The notes beneath the pieces were generated by a model. That model worked only from the letters and a program-made list of their open reading frames with translations. It did no database searches and had not been told where the DNA came from. Below are positions 1-9,825 of a stretch of DNA of 64,000 bases, one piece after another; within the stretch, counting starts at the first letter, position 1; every line of letters begins with the position of its first letter. Both the position numbers and the translations under genes were made by a program. Origin of the DNA: Primorskyibacter aestuariivivens (GTDB lineage: Bacteria > Pseudomonadota > Alphaproteobacteria > Rhodobacterales > Rhodobacteraceae); assembly GCF_028023675.1 (NCBI RefSeq), contig NZ_JAQIOZ010000005.1, positions 276,538 through 340,537 of the forward strand. Direction: 5' to 3'.

Positions 1-1264
<1,264 letters not shown>

Positions 1265-1285
1265 TCAGGCGCCGGGGGCCTTGGA

Positions 1286-1573
1286 TCAGGCCATCACACC
1301 CATGATGTCGGATTCTTTCATGATCAGCAGCTCTTCACCGTCGAGGGTGATTTCGGTGCCGGACCATTTGCCGAACAGGATCTTGTCGCCAGCCTTGACG
1401 TCCATTGCGATGCGATCACCGTCGTCGTCACGCGCGCCTGCGCCCACTGCAACAACTTCACCTTCCTGCGGCTTTTCTTTTGCACTGTCAGGAATGATCA
1501 ACCCGCCTGCAGTTTTTTCGTCGCTCTCTACACGGCGAACCAGCACGCGGTCATGAAGCGGAGTAAATGCCAT
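1286..1573 (-). CDS. groS: GroES co-chaperonin, 10 kDa subunit
   Basis: This is the 95-residue heptameric lid of the GroEL folding chamber. The protein begins [20 protein letters not shown], contains the mobile-loop segment [17 protein letters not shown], and ends in ESDIMGVMA, all typical of bacterial GroES. An upstream in-frame start would add seven residues. I chose ATG at 1573 because an AAGGAG ribosome site precedes it and the product then has the family length. It is the first gene of the groS-groL operon. A CIRCE inverted repeat lies in its 5' leader, so heat-shock control by HrcA is expected. Confidence 0.97.
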   Translation of the reverse strand: MAFTPLHDRVLVRRVESDEKTAGGLIIPDSAKEKPQEGEVVAVGAGARDDDGDRIAMDVKAGDKILFGKWSGTEITLDGEELLIMKESDIMGVMA

Positions 1574-1630
1574 CTTTGCAGCTCCTTGGCTCAAAGTTAA
1601 ATTTCAGGTCCCCTCGCTCCCTGGAGGGTA

Positions 1631-1657
1631 TTAGCACTCACCCTGTTCGAGTGCTAA
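1631..1657 (-). promoter_or_regulatory. CIRCE operator (HrcA binding site)
   Basis: TTAGCACTC (1631-1639), a 9-base spacer and GAGTGCTAA (1649-1657) form a perfect CIRCE inverted repeat. It lies between the gro promoter and groS and would be inside the transcribed leader. HrcA repression is the known function of this element. Confidence 0.96.
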
Positions 1658-1664
1658 CGGCGCA

Positions 1665-1693
1665 TAGTTAGGGAGTCCGATTTTTCGAGTCAA
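1665..1693 (-). promoter_or_regulatory. groSL housekeeping-type promoter
   Basis: On the minus strand TTGACT (-35, 1693-1688) is followed after 17 bases by TAACTA (-10, 1670-1665). Transcription would begin a few bases before the CIRCE element, which suits repression by HrcA. Promoter assignment is from motif match and position only. Confidence 0.7.
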
Positions 1694-1841
1694 CAGCCGA
1701 CATGCAGAAAAATTTTCGCTTCGCGCTATTGAACAAACCGGAGTCACGACAGGGCTGCGCAGTCCACCTTCTGCAAAACCGCGCTGTCCGCTACACTCCA
1801 AATGACTGACGGTTTCTCGCCGCGTGACCCGGGAGTATGAC

Positions 1842-2633
1842 ATGACACCCTTCGAGGCTGATTTCGTGGAACAGGGCAATGGCCCCACCGTCATCCTATT
1901 GCATTCCAGCGTGGCAGGCGCGCGGCAATGGCGGGGTCTGATGGACCGGCTTGCAGGCACATATCGTCTGATTGCGGTCAACCTGTTCGGCTATGGCACA
2001 ACGCCGCCATGGGATCTGCGCCGCCCTCAAAGCCTTGAGGATCAGGCCCGGCTGATCGAATCCCTGCTCCAGGGAGACCGGAGCAGGGCCCGCCTGGTCG
2101 GGCATTCCTTCGGAGGCAGCGTCGCCATGAAAGCCGCAACGCTGTTTCCTGAAAGGATCGACAAGCTGGTTCTGATCGAGCCGAACCCGTTTTACCTTTT
2201 GGCACAGGCGGGTCGCAGCGACGCCTATGCGGAGGCCGAAGCGCTCCGTGGGTGTATCAAGACGACGGGTGCAACGGGGGATTGGCCACGGGCGGCTGCG
2301 GAATTCGCCGATTACTGGACCGGCGCGGGAAGTTGGGACCGGATGCCTGAGGATCGAAGACAGAAATTCGCGCAAGCTCTTAAGCCGAATTTCCACGAAT
2401 GGGACGCCGTCATGACGCCCGATCTGCCTCTGTCGGACTGGCATGCGCGCTTGCCGCGCGACACTACGGTGATGCACGCGGCGGATACCGTCCGCTCCAT
2501 TAGGGAGATTGTCGAACTGCTCGCATCCGGTCATCCGGGGTGGAGGTTTGAAACCTTTGAAACCGGCGGCCACATGGCCCCTCTGTCCCATCCGGATATG
2601 GTCAACGCGGCCGTGAAAAAGGCGCTGGCCTGA
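1842..2633 (+). CDS. alpha/beta-fold hydrolase
   Basis: This is a 263-residue alpha/beta hydrolase with no signal peptide, so it is probably cytoplasmic. The N-terminal strand-loop contains LLHSSVAGARQW (oxyanion region). The nucleophile elbow is GHSFGGS, with Ser as the nucleophile, and the catalytic His sits in GGHMAPLSHP near the C-terminus. The substrate cannot be told from the sequence. An upstream GTG (1824) is possible, but GGGAG is well spaced before ATG 1842. It is divergent from groSL and convergent with the M15 peptidase gene, only 9 bases away. Confidence 0.85.
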   Translation: MTPFEADFVEQGNGPTVILLHSSVAGARQWRGLMDRLAGTYRLIAVNLFGYGTTPPWDLRRPQSLEDQARLIESLLQGDRSRARLVGHSFGGSVAMKAATLFPERIDKLVLIEPNPFYLLAQAGRSDAYAEAEALRGCIKTTGATGDWPRAAAEFADYWTGAGSWDRMPEDRRQKFAQALKPNFHEWDAVMTPDLPLSDWHARLPRDTTVMHAADTVRSIREIVELLASGHPGWRFETFETGGHMAPLSHPDMVNAAVKKALA

Positions 2634-2642
2634 CCTGTCCCG

Positions 2643-3473
2643 CTACCCGCCGGTCAACCGCGCATAGAGGATCAGCTCGGGCCGGTATTCGAAATGCATC
2701 CCGTCATAGTGATGCCACTTGCCACCCCAGATGAAACCGTAGCGTTCCATCACGCGCACCACGCCTTCGGGAATGCCATTGCGATAGTCGCCCACCTGCC
2801 CTTCCGGTTCACCGCCCCAGCGCCAGTAGCCGCCGTATTTGGTGTTCAGGTCAATCGCGATGCCAAAGGAATGCGCGCTCAGCCGGTTTGTCCCCGAAAT
2901 CTTGCGCCAGTTGAAGCTGCCGCCCACATTGCGCAGGCTGGGATGAGAGGCGTCAGGCCCATCGCCGATCTCCGCCATCGCCTTGGCCAGTTGGCAGGCC
3001 ACGCCGAATTTGCCGGTCACGTAGTAATTGACGCGGCCTTTGCCCCGGAACTGCACCTTTTGCAGCGACGCCCGGGCGTCAGCCTCGCGGCCAAACCAAA
3101 GCGCGCGGAAAAACGCGTCATCGCGCACACGTCCCGGATCATGCCAGGCGCTCTTGCGCGGCTCCAATGTGTACGCCAGAGGATAGGGGTAGCGGAATTG
3201 CTCGGCGATCCGAGCGTCGGTCAAAAGCGTCTTGGGCGCGCGCCCCTCGTCCCGCCCCAACGGCAGAACCGCCCCGCCCGGCACGATGACCTGCCCGGCA
3301 GCGATGTCCACGCGCACCCCCGGATAGGCGATCTCAAGCGCAATCTCTATGGGCAGGCGGTCGCCGTCCGGCAGGTCCATGGCCAGAAAATCCCGCGCGC
3401 CACAGTCAGCACCCAGCGCGGGTTGGGCCAGGAAGCTCAGAACCAGAAGCCCCTGCTTCAGCCGTGTCAGCAT
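2643..3473 (-). CDS. secreted M15-family peptidase (VanY / D-Ala-D-Ala carboxypeptidase-like)
   Basis: This 276-residue protein has a signal peptide (MLTRLKQGLLVLSFLAQPAL followed by GA, then DC). A zinc-peptidase domain follows in the C-terminal half: H201-x6-D208 in AHSFGIAIDLN, then YDGMHFEYRPE with H260. These are the metal and catalytic positions of M15 peptidases, which cut D-amino-acid bonds in peptidoglycan stem peptides. An upstream in-frame extension lacks a signal peptide. ATG 3473 overlaps the stop of the preceding caspase gene (ATGCTGA), which indicates translational coupling. It is the last gene of the caspase/cytochrome operon. Metal-dependent cell-wall cleavage is expected from the family; the precise substrate is unknown. 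Confidence 0.85.
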   Translation of the reverse strand: MLTRLKQGLLVLSFLAQPALGADCGARDFLAMDLPDGDRLPIEIALEIAYPGVRVDIAAGQVIVPGGAVLPLGRDEGRAPKTLLTDARIAEQFRYPYPLAYTLEPRKSAWHDPGRVRDDAFFRALWFGREADARASLQKVQFRGKGRVNYYVTGKFGVACQLAKAMAEIGDGPDASHPSLRNVGGSFNWRKISGTNRLSAHSFGIAIDLNTKYGGYWRWGGEPEGQVGDYRNGIPEGVVRVMERYGFIWGGKWHHYDGMHFEYRPELILYARLTGG

Positions 3474-5329
3474 CCCATCTGGCTTTCCAGCCGCTTGATC
3501 TCGTTCACGCGGTTGCGTTCGGCATTGGTCAGGCTTGGGTTCGAGGTGAAACAATCGGAATTGTCGAACGCGGTCTTGCCCCGGTCTGTCTTGAAGCAAT
3601 AGCCGTTGCGATCAAAGATCGAATTGCGCTCATACCACAGGTCAGTGCAGGACGCGCCCGCGCTGATCGCCCGCGTGGTGCGTGACGGGCGCTGGCCAGA
3701 CGGGCTTTGCAGGAAACGGCCATAGGCCCATCCGCTCACCCCCTGATAGCTCACCGCGCACCAGCGGTAGCGGTAATTGAGATGCGCCTGGCAATCGGTG
3801 ACATAGACCCCGGTGGCGTTGTAAGGCAATTCGGCGACCACATCGTAATCATAACCATATTTCGATTTCCCCGGCCCGGTGCGCAGGTTCAGCGTGTCAT
3901 TGGACGCCACATCGACAACCGAATAATACCCCTGAAACGCCGACGTTCCTGCCGTTCCGCCACGGCCCATATATTTGCCGCCATAGGCCCACCCCTTGAT
4001 GCAACCATAGGTCAGGCTGCACCAGCCACTGGAGCGGCAACTCACATTCGAGATGCCCACCGCGTTATAGGGCAATTCGCCCACCGCACGCGCGTCGCCA
4101 TCGGGCCCGGAGCGCACGAACAGCGTGTCGTCCGACGGCACACCCGTTACCGCCCAATCCCCGTTCAGCGGCGCACATTGCCCAACCGGCACCGGCTGTG
4201 ACGGCGTCGGGGGCGCGGGGTTGACCGGTGTCGGATCGGGCTGGTTATAGGCAGCCAGCTTGTCCTTGGCCTCATCCGCATAGCGGCCTTCGGGAAAGGC
4301 GATCAGATAGGTGCGATAGGCGTCTTCGGTGTCCTGCGATACGGTGTATTGCCAGAATTCCGTATCGGCCATGTCCAGCAGAAGCTTGCGCGCATCCGCC
4401 GCCTTGGGATGATCGGGGTAGCGGCGCACGAACTCTTCCAGCTTTTCCTTGCTGCCGCTCTGGACCGCATCAAGGAAAACCAGCAGCGGGTCTTCCTGCA
4501 TCGGCGGCTGCTTGGGAGCTTCGTCTTCATCTTTCTCAGGCAGTTGCGGAGATTCCCCACCCGTTGGCGGCGCAGCCACAAGGTAAATCGCCTCATCCGG
4601 CAATTGCATCCGCTCGATCGGCACCTGCTGGCCGTCCGTTGCCTCGCGCACCAGTTTGCGCACCTTGCGGAACATGCGTCCCACTTCCAGTCCCGGCTCG
4701 TCCAGCACCTGCAACAGGGCGGCGGTATAAGGCGAATGCATCGTGTCGCCATCCGCCGCCGTGCTGCCCGCCTGAGCCGCGAAGCTGACCAGCAGTCCGG
4801 ATTGCCCCTCGATCGACACGGGCGCCAGCCCGCGGCGCAGCGACCGCGTGCCATCGGTGCGTTGCATGGCGGCGGCAAAAGGATTGTCGCGACAGGCATC
4901 CAGCATGATCAGCCCCAGCTTGCCCGCCTGTTTCACCGTGGTCAGCATGGAATCGAGCGCCACAGTCTCGAATGTCGCCGTCGCCTCGGAGCGCATGCGC
5001 GCATCCACAGGGATCAGGTAATTGCGCCCGCCCATCTCGATCCCGTGGCCCGCGTAAAACACCAGTGCAATATCCGAACTCAGCGCCTTTTCCGTGAACT
5101 CGCCCAGCGCGATGCGGAAATCCTGCCCGCTCAGGTCCTCGCGCAGCATGACATCAAAGCCGATGCGCCCAAGCTTGTCCGCCATCGCCCGCGCATCATT
5201 GGTCGGATTGGCCAGGACGCTGGCGTTTTCATATGTGCTGTTGCCAATGACGAGGGCCACGCGCTTTTCCGCCTGCGCCGCGCCTGCTGCGAAGACCAGT
5301 AGCACCAAAAGATATTTCAAGACTCGCAT
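3467..5329 (-). CDS. secreted caspase-fold (C14) protein with two SH3-like domains and a YARHG-like C-terminus
   Basis: This protein has 620 residues. Residues 1-20 are a signal peptide ending AQA. Residues 21-250 are a C14 caspase-like domain with the catalytic dyad His95 (FYAGHG) and Cys146 (LDACRDNP). A helical segment (about 278-360) is shared with the next paralogue. Two bacterial SH3-type modules follow (about 386-455 and 466-541, each with LPYNA and GWAYG). The Cys-rich tail (561-620) has the LWYERNSIF..GYCFKT pattern of YARHG domains. The fold predicts a cysteine protease, exported to the periplasm; SH3 modules commonly bind cell wall. It sits between another caspase gene (12-base gap) and the M15 peptidase (7-base overlap). 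Proteolytic activity and targets are inference. Confidence 0.88.
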   Translation of the reverse strand: MRVLKYLLVLLVFAAGAAQAEKRVALVIGNSTYENASVLANPTNDARAMADKLGRIGFDVMLREDLSGQDFRIALGEFTEKALSSDIALVFYAGHGIEMGGRNYLIPVDARMRSEATATFETVALDSMLTTVKQAGKLGLIMLDACRDNPFAAAMQRTDGTRSLRRGLAPVSIEGQSGLLVSFAAQAGSTAADGDTMHSPYTAALLQVLDEPGLEVGRMFRKVRKLVREATDGQQVPIERMQLPDEAIYLVAAPPTGGESPQLPEKDEDEAPKQPPMQEDPLLVFLDAVQSGSKEKLEEFVRRYPDHPKAADARKLLLDMADTEFWQYTVSQDTEDAYRTYLIAFPEGRYADEAKDKLAAYNQPDPTPVNPAPPTPSQPVPVGQCAPLNGDWAVTGVPSDDTLFVRSGPDGDARAVGELPYNAVGISNVSCRSSGWCSLTYGCIKGWAYGGKYMGRGGTAGTSAFQGYYSVVDVASNDTLNLRTGPGKSKYGYDYDVVAELPYNATGVYVTDCQAHLNYRYRWCAVSYQGVSGWAYGRFLQSPSGQRPSRTTRAISAGASCTDLWYERNSIFDRNGYCFKTDRGKTAFDNSDCFTSNPSLTNAERNRVNEIKRLESQMGC

Positions 5330-5341
5330 AAGTGGTCCCCC

Positions 5342-7060
5342 TTACCCGCCGAGCTTGCGAATGCGCTCTGCCGACATTTCCGCAACGCAGACCGCCACAC
5401 CGCTGCCTCGTCCGGCACAAGTTGTTTCGCGCTGCCGAATCCACTCGCGTTGTGCTGTGGCGGTGGTGGCGCCCCGCGCACGGGCATTCTGATAGGCCTG
5501 CAACAGGTGTTGATCCTGCCGGGCCAGCGCATCGCTGGAGCACAAGGCACGCTCCACCGGCGTGCTGGCTTTGGCACAACTGAAACTGGGGGCGATATTG
5601 CCTGTGGGCCGCCCAAAATTCAGCGCGTTGATACGGTCACCATTGATCTGCCGGACACATGCGGCGATCCGGTGCCCGGTAAATTCACAGATTGCCCCGC
5701 GTTCCTTGATCCATTGCCGCTGGTCCGCAGCCGTCACTATGTTCCTGTCGCGCGCCCGGGCATAGGCACGGGCCAACAGGTTATCCTGTTGCGCAAGTCC
5801 CTGATCCCCGCAGATCGCATGTTCGATATTGGTCGCGGCCCTCGCACAATCGAAACTGGGTTGCACCGTGTTGACCGGAGGCTGTGTCACGGGCGGCTGT
5901 GTGACTGGCGGTTGCGTCACAGGCGGTTGGGTCACGGGGGGCTGAGTGCTGGGCGGTGCTTCGACCACGGGCTCCTCCGGCGCGGTCAACTCGGCGATCC
6001 GTTCCTTGGCCTTGTCCACATATTGCCCGTCGCGAAAGGCGATCAGATAGCGGCGATAGGCCTGTACCGTGTCCGCCTCGACCGTCTTCTTCCAGAACTT
6101 GTCATCCTGAAGCGAATGCACCAGCTTCCGCGCGTCCTCGGCCAGAGGATGATCGGGATAGCGGTTGATGAATTCGTTGAGCGGTTCGATCTCGCCGCTG
6201 GAAACCGCATCATAAAAGGCCACTGTGGGGTCTTCCTCGACCTGCGGTATCACGGGCGGCGTGGTCTCTCTCTCGTCTTCGCCCCCCGGCTCAACCGCAA
6301 CGGCCGGCACAAAATAGATCGCCTCATCAGGCAATTGCATGCGTTCTATTGGCACCTGACGCCCATCCGTAGCCTCACGCACGCGGGCACGCACCTTGCG
6401 GAACATGCGCCCGACCTCCAGCCCCGGCTCGTCGATCACATCCAGAAGCGCATCGGTATAGGGGCTGTGCATGCCGGTGCCGTCATCGGCGGTGCTCCCC
6501 TCCTCCGCCGCGAAACTGACCAACAAGCCCTGCTGCCCTTCGATCGAGACCGGTGCCAGCCCGCGGCGCAGCGACCGCGTGCCGTTGTTGCGCTGCATGG
6601 CGGCCGCGAAAGGATTGTCCCGGCAGGCATCCAGAAGCACCATGCCCAGCTTGGACGCCTGCGTGACCGAGGTGATCAGCGTGTCCAGCGACAGCGCCTC
6701 GAACTGCGCGGTCGCCTCGGAGCGCATCTCGGCATCCACCGGGATCAGGTAATTGCGCCCGCTCATTTCGATCCCGTGCCCGGCATAGAAGACCAGCGCA
6801 ATTTCCGCGCCCAGCGCGGCCTCGGTAAACTGGCCCAGCGCGATGCGCATTTGTTGGCCGCCCGCGTCCTGATGCAGGAACACCTTGAAGCCCAGCCCTT
6901 CAAGCTTGTCCGCCATGGCCTGCGAGTCATTGCGCGGATTGGTCAGTGCCGTCGCATGCGCATAGTCCGAGTTGCCGATGATGAGCGCCACTTTGTCCTG
7001 CGCCCAGCCCAGCCTGGGCAAAAACCCGATCACCAAGACAAGAAGCGCGCGCCAGATCAT
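5342..7060 (-). CDS. secreted caspase-fold (C14) protein with two LprI-like (DUF1311) domains
   Basis: This protein has 572 residues. A signal peptide ends LGWAQ, followed by a C14 domain with His95 (FYAGHG) and Cys146 (LDACRDNP) at exactly the same residue numbers as the downstream paralogue, so the two arose by duplication. After the shared helical segment (about 277-360) comes a PPVTQ pentapeptide linker (373-396). Two LprI-like modules follow (about 402-480 and 491-570), each with the C..A....E..IC...(L)A..D and RxWI..R...C pattern of periplasmic lysozyme-inhibitor LprI. It therefore joins a caspase-like protease to lysozyme-inhibitor-like domains, which is unusual. The gap to the upstream caspase gene is 3 bases. 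Confidence 0.87.
   Translation of the reverse strand: MIWRALLVLVIGFLPRLGWAQDKVALIIGNSDYAHATALTNPRNDSQAMADKLEGLGFKVFLHQDAGGQQMRIALGQFTEAALGAEIALVFYAGHGIEMSGRNYLIPVDAEMRSEATAQFEALSLDTLITSVTQASKLGMVLLDACRDNPFAAAMQRNNGTRSLRRGLAPVSIEGQQGLLVSFAAEEGSTADDGTGMHSPYTDALLDVIDEPGLEVGRMFRKVRARVREATDGRQVPIERMQLPDEAIYFVPAVAVEPGGEDERETTPPVIPQVEEDPTVAFYDAVSSGEIEPLNEFINRYPDHPLAEDARKLVHSLQDDKFWKKTVEADTVQAYRRYLIAFRDGQYVDKAKERIAELTAPEEPVVEAPPSTQPPVTQPPVTQPPVTQPPVTQPPVNTVQPSFDCARAATNIEHAICGDQGLAQQDNLLARAYARARDRNIVTAADQRQWIKERGAICEFTGHRIAACVRQINGDRINALNFGRPTGNIAPSFSCAKASTPVERALCSSDALARQDQHLLQAYQNARARGATTATAQREWIRQRETTCAGRGSGVAVCVAEMSAERIRKLGG
5877..5948. repeat. 15-bp tandem repeat encoding PPVTQ linker
   Basis: About 4.8 imperfect copies of a 15-base unit of the form GGCGGTTGNGTCACN lie inside the second caspase gene. 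They encode repeated PPVTQ units between the helical segment and the LprI-like modules. A length-variable proline linker is the likely role. Confidence 0.85.
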
Positions 7061-7063
7061 CGC

Positions 7064-8644
7064 CTAACCATCCTCCGTATACAGCCCGATAATGCCCGTC
7101 TGACATGTCCCCCGCCCCAGCACCGTGGGCAGCGTCTCATCATCGGGCACCAGTAGCCCGTTGTAGCGCGCCAGTTCGCGGCGCAGATCCAGCGGCGGAC
7201 GGGAACAGAATATCGCGACAAGCTGATCCGCGCCGGTGGGCGGCGTCACCCGAAACCGCACCGGAAATCCCTCCGGGCCAACCGGTTTATCGCCCGAGGC
7301 AGAGAGCGGGTGCAGATATTGCAACGTCCCATCACTGGCCACGTTGAACAGCGTCAGATACCCCAGATCGGGACTTGGCGGCGTGAATCGGTAGCTCACG
7401 ATGCTGCCCACCGGGTTCAGCGTGTGGTCCTGCCCGGCCTGCATCCTGATCGCAGCACGGTCGGGTTTCTTGGAACCCAGAATGTAGTCCAGCGCCTTGG
7501 TCCGCGCGACCAGCCGGTGCGCATCGCCTGTGATCGTGGTGATCCGGTCGCCGGTGTGGTTGAACACATCCCAACGCCCGCCCGAACGCGCCTTGAACCC
7601 AAGCTGCGGCGAGGCCGTGACCTCGACCCACGTGCCGTCCTTCAATCCGGGAGGTTTTGGCCCCTCGAACTTGACCGCCACGGCCCCCTTGGGCGGAGGA
7701 GCATCTTTCTTTTTCGGCGGCGGTGCCACGGCAAATACCGGGCGATTGTCCCCGCGCGGCAGGATACGGGGCTGCTGGTTCTGCTTCATATGGGCAAAGA
7801 CCCGGTCTTCCAGAAACTCGGCCAATTCGGCCCGGGTCATGGTGCCGTCGCCATTCACGTCCCCTGCCCCGGTGATCGCCTCGGCAAAGAACCACGACAG
7901 CGCACCATGCGATTTGCCGTCGAACCGGGTCTCGGTGACCAGACGGTCTTCGCTGGCCGTGGCAAGGATCTGGGTCACATGGGGCAGCGTATCCTTGCCC
8001 GTGTCGCCTTCACTGGCCTCGATCTCGCCTTCGATGGGGGCGATGGGGATATCATAAACCCCGCCATTGCGGGTCAGGCCCATGGTGAACGGGTCCACCT
8101 TGCGCGTGAGGCCCGCAGAATGGCAGCTATCCATCACCCAGATGACGTTATAGGCCGAGGCATCAGACAGAAGCTCGCGCAGCTGATCGTCGGACAGCCG
8201 ACCCTTGCGCGGGTTCTTGGGATCAAAGTCGTGAAACATGATCGTTTCATCTTTTTTGTCCGTCACCTCGTCGAAGGGTTCGCCGACCTCGATCTCCTGC
8301 CCGCCATGGCCCGAAAAGGTCACGATGATCGTATCCCCGGGCGACGCCTTGGCCAGCATGGACCGCCAGCCGCTCAGGAACCCGTCCAGCGTAGCGCGCC
8401 CATCCAGAAGCAACCGTTCATCAGGCAGATCGATGCCGACGCTGCGCATGGATCCGGCAATGCGCAGCGCGTCATTCACCGCCCCTTCGAGATCGGACAA
8501 TTCGCCGGGCGGGGCGGGGTGTTTCTGGAAAGCGCGGTAATCATCCACGCCCACCACCATGGCATATTGCGCGGCCTGCGCGACCGGGGCCAGCGTCAGC
8601 GCGCAGACCCCGGCGGCAAGTGCCGATTTAACCCTGCAGAACAA
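7064..8644 (-). CDS. secreted caspase-fold (C14) protein with EF-hand-like loop and DUF4384-like C-terminus
   Basis: This 526-residue protein has a signal peptide (to VAQA, residue 24). Its C14 domain is more metacaspase-like than the two downstream paralogues: His113 in TFSGHGGQE and Cys174 in MDSCHSAG. At 262-273 there is an EF-hand-type loop, DVNGDGTMTRAE, with D/N/D/T/T/E at ligand positions 1, 3, 5, 7, 9 and 12. A Pro/Lys linker (308-320) leads to a C-terminal region (about 390-510) resembling DUF4384, including YLTLFNVASDGTLQYLHP. Calcium-dependent activation is known for metacaspases, so the loop is suggestive here. The gene start overlaps the ompA-type gene by 17 bases. Confidence 0.87.
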   Translation of the reverse strand: MFCRVKSALAAGVCALTLAPVAQAAQYAMVVGVDDYRAFQKHPAPPGELSDLEGAVNDALRIAGSMRSVGIDLPDERLLLDGRATLDGFLSGWRSMLAKASPGDTIIVTFSGHGGQEIEVGEPFDEVTDKKDETIMFHDFDPKNPRKGRLSDDQLRELLSDASAYNVIWVMDSCHSAGLTRKVDPFTMGLTRNGGVYDIPIAPIEGEIEASEGDTGKDTLPHVTQILATASEDRLVTETRFDGKSHGALSWFFAEAITGAGDVNGDGTMTRAELAEFLEDRVFAHMKQNQQPRILPRGDNRPVFAVAPPPKKKDAPPPKGAVAVKFEGPKPPGLKDGTWVEVTASPQLGFKARSGGRWDVFNHTGDRITTITGDAHRLVARTKALDYILGSKKPDRAAIRMQAGQDHTLNPVGSIVSYRFTPPSPDLGYLTLFNVASDGTLQYLHPLSASGDKPVGPEGFPVRFRVTPPTGADQLVAIFCSRPPLDLRRELARYNGLLVPDDETLPTVLGRGTCQTGIIGLYTEDG

Positions 8645-9815
8645 GTTCTACCCGCCGGGCAATCGCGCGACGCTCCTCGTTTGAATAGATATAGGGATCG
8701 ACCAGTTTGGGCGGCTGGTACTCGCCCTTTCCATCAATCTGGATATAGGTCTTGACCCCGTACTGGATCAGGTAGTCACGCACCGCGGCCGCGCGCCGGA
8801 AGGACAGGTCAAGATTATACTCCGCCGCGCCCTTTTCATCGGTGTGACCGACAAGCGTGATGTGCTTGATGCCATTGGCAATCAGGAACGCCCCCACCGA
8901 CTGGGCCTCGTAAACGCCCTTGGGATCAAGCTTGTCACTATCAAAGGCGAAACGGATGGGCAGGAAAACGGTCTTGGTTTTCTTGGCGACCTCATCGGCG
9001 ACGGCGTAATCGTCTTTCTTGCCACCGGCATAAGGGTCTTTTGCCTTTTTCGGCGGCTCGACATAATCGTTGCCACCGGCATAGTCGTCTTTTTTCTCTT
9101 CCTTGTAGTCATCTTTCGGAGCATCGGCGTAGCCGTCCTTGGGCGCTTCGGCATAACCGCCGCCGTCATAGTCGTCCTTCTTGACCTCGTCATAGACCTC
9201 CTTCTTGTCATCCTCATAGACGTCGCCGCCATCGGCATAGTCTTCGCCCACGCTTTCAATCGCGATGCCGCGCACCGCCGATTTCAGCACGCCGGACGGA
9301 TCGCCGCCCCGGGTGATCGTGCTGTCCAGCGTGCCCGCCAGCATCATGTTTTCCTGTGCCAGTTGCGCCAGCCGCTCGGCATGGGGGATCAGCGCCGGGT
9401 TGGGCGGAGTCAGCGCCGGGTCGGTGATCGTATCCAGCGCGGCATTGTAGAGCGCCGCCGCCTCTTCGCGATTGCCGCGCTTGGCGGCAATGTCGGCGCG
9501 CACCGCCTGCACCGCCCAATGCAGCGCCGGAGCCAGTTCCAGCAGTGCCTCGGCCTCGGCCAGCTTGTCCTGCGCCATGAAGCGACCCGCCCGCGCGGCC
9601 AGCACGCCCGAGACCTGGCGCATCGCCTGCACCTCGGCGGATTCGGTGCAAAGCCCGCCCTGCCGCACGGCGGCCAGCGCCGACATGATCTCATCGGTGC
9701 TGCCCGCCGCATAGGTGGCCTGCAGCGCCTTGATCGCGTCGCTGCAGCTGTTGGCATGGGCCGCCCCCGCAAGGGCGAGTGTGATGGCAAAAGCGGAAAG
9801 TGTGGAACGCAACAT
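8628..9815 (-). CDS. OmpA-family protein with Lys/Asp/Tyr-rich linker
   Basis: This 395-residue exported protein has a signal peptide ending AHA (residue 21). Residues 22-180 are alpha-helical and TPR-like. Residues 191-271 form a low-complexity stretch of repeated KDDY/APKDGY units. The C-terminal domain (281-395) is OmpA-type and peptidoglycan-binding, with the hallmark GHTDEKGAAEYNLDLSFRRA. There is no beta-barrel, so it is probably a periplasmic or outer-membrane-associated adaptor fixed to the cell wall. It lies 10 bases after the large cytochrome gene and overlaps the first caspase gene. A segment RGIAIE just before the linker recurs at the C-terminus of that cytochrome. Confidence 0.9.
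   Translation of the reverse strand: MLRSTLSAFAITLALAGAAHANSCSDAIKALQATYAAGSTDEIMSALAAVRQGGLCTESAEVQAMRQVSGVLAARAGRFMAQDKLAEAEALLELAPALHWAVQAVRADIAAKRGNREEAAALYNAALDTITDPALTPPNPALIPHAERLAQLAQENMMLAGTLDSTITRGGDPSGVLKSAVRGIAIESVGEDYADGGDVYEDDKKEVYDEVKKDDYDGGGYAEAPKDGYADAPKDDYKEEKKDDYAGGNDYVEPPKKAKDPYAGGKKDDYAVADEVAKKTKTVFLPIRFAFDSDKLDPKGVYEAQSVGAFLIANGIKHITLVGHTDEKGAAEYNLDLSFRRAAAVRDYLIQYGVKTYIQIDGKGEYQPPKLVDPYIYSNEERRAIARRVELVLQG
9003..9245. repeat. low-complexity KDDY/APKD coding repeat in the OmpA-family gene
   Basis: Degenerate codon repeats (GTCGTC/CATAGTCGTC on the plus strand) encode about 80 residues rich in Lys, Asp, Tyr and Gly. The repeat keeps frame and joins the helical N-domain to the OmpA domain. 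A similar acidic Tyr/Lys linker occurs in the neighbouring cytochrome. Confidence 0.8.
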
Positions 9816-9825
9816 GATGGCCTCC

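Noticed and set aside
5877..5948. Tandem 15-base repeats as a regulatory array
   Set aside because: They lie inside a coding frame and encode a PPVTQ linker.
5450..7156. 568-codon plus-strand frame opposite the LprI-caspase gene
   Set aside because: Arg/His/Leu-rich translation typical of the antisense of a G+C-rich gene. The minus-strand protein has a signal peptide, catalytic motifs and repeats.
7310..8755. 481-codon plus-strand frame opposite the EF-hand caspase gene
   Set aside because: Antisense shadow with no domains.
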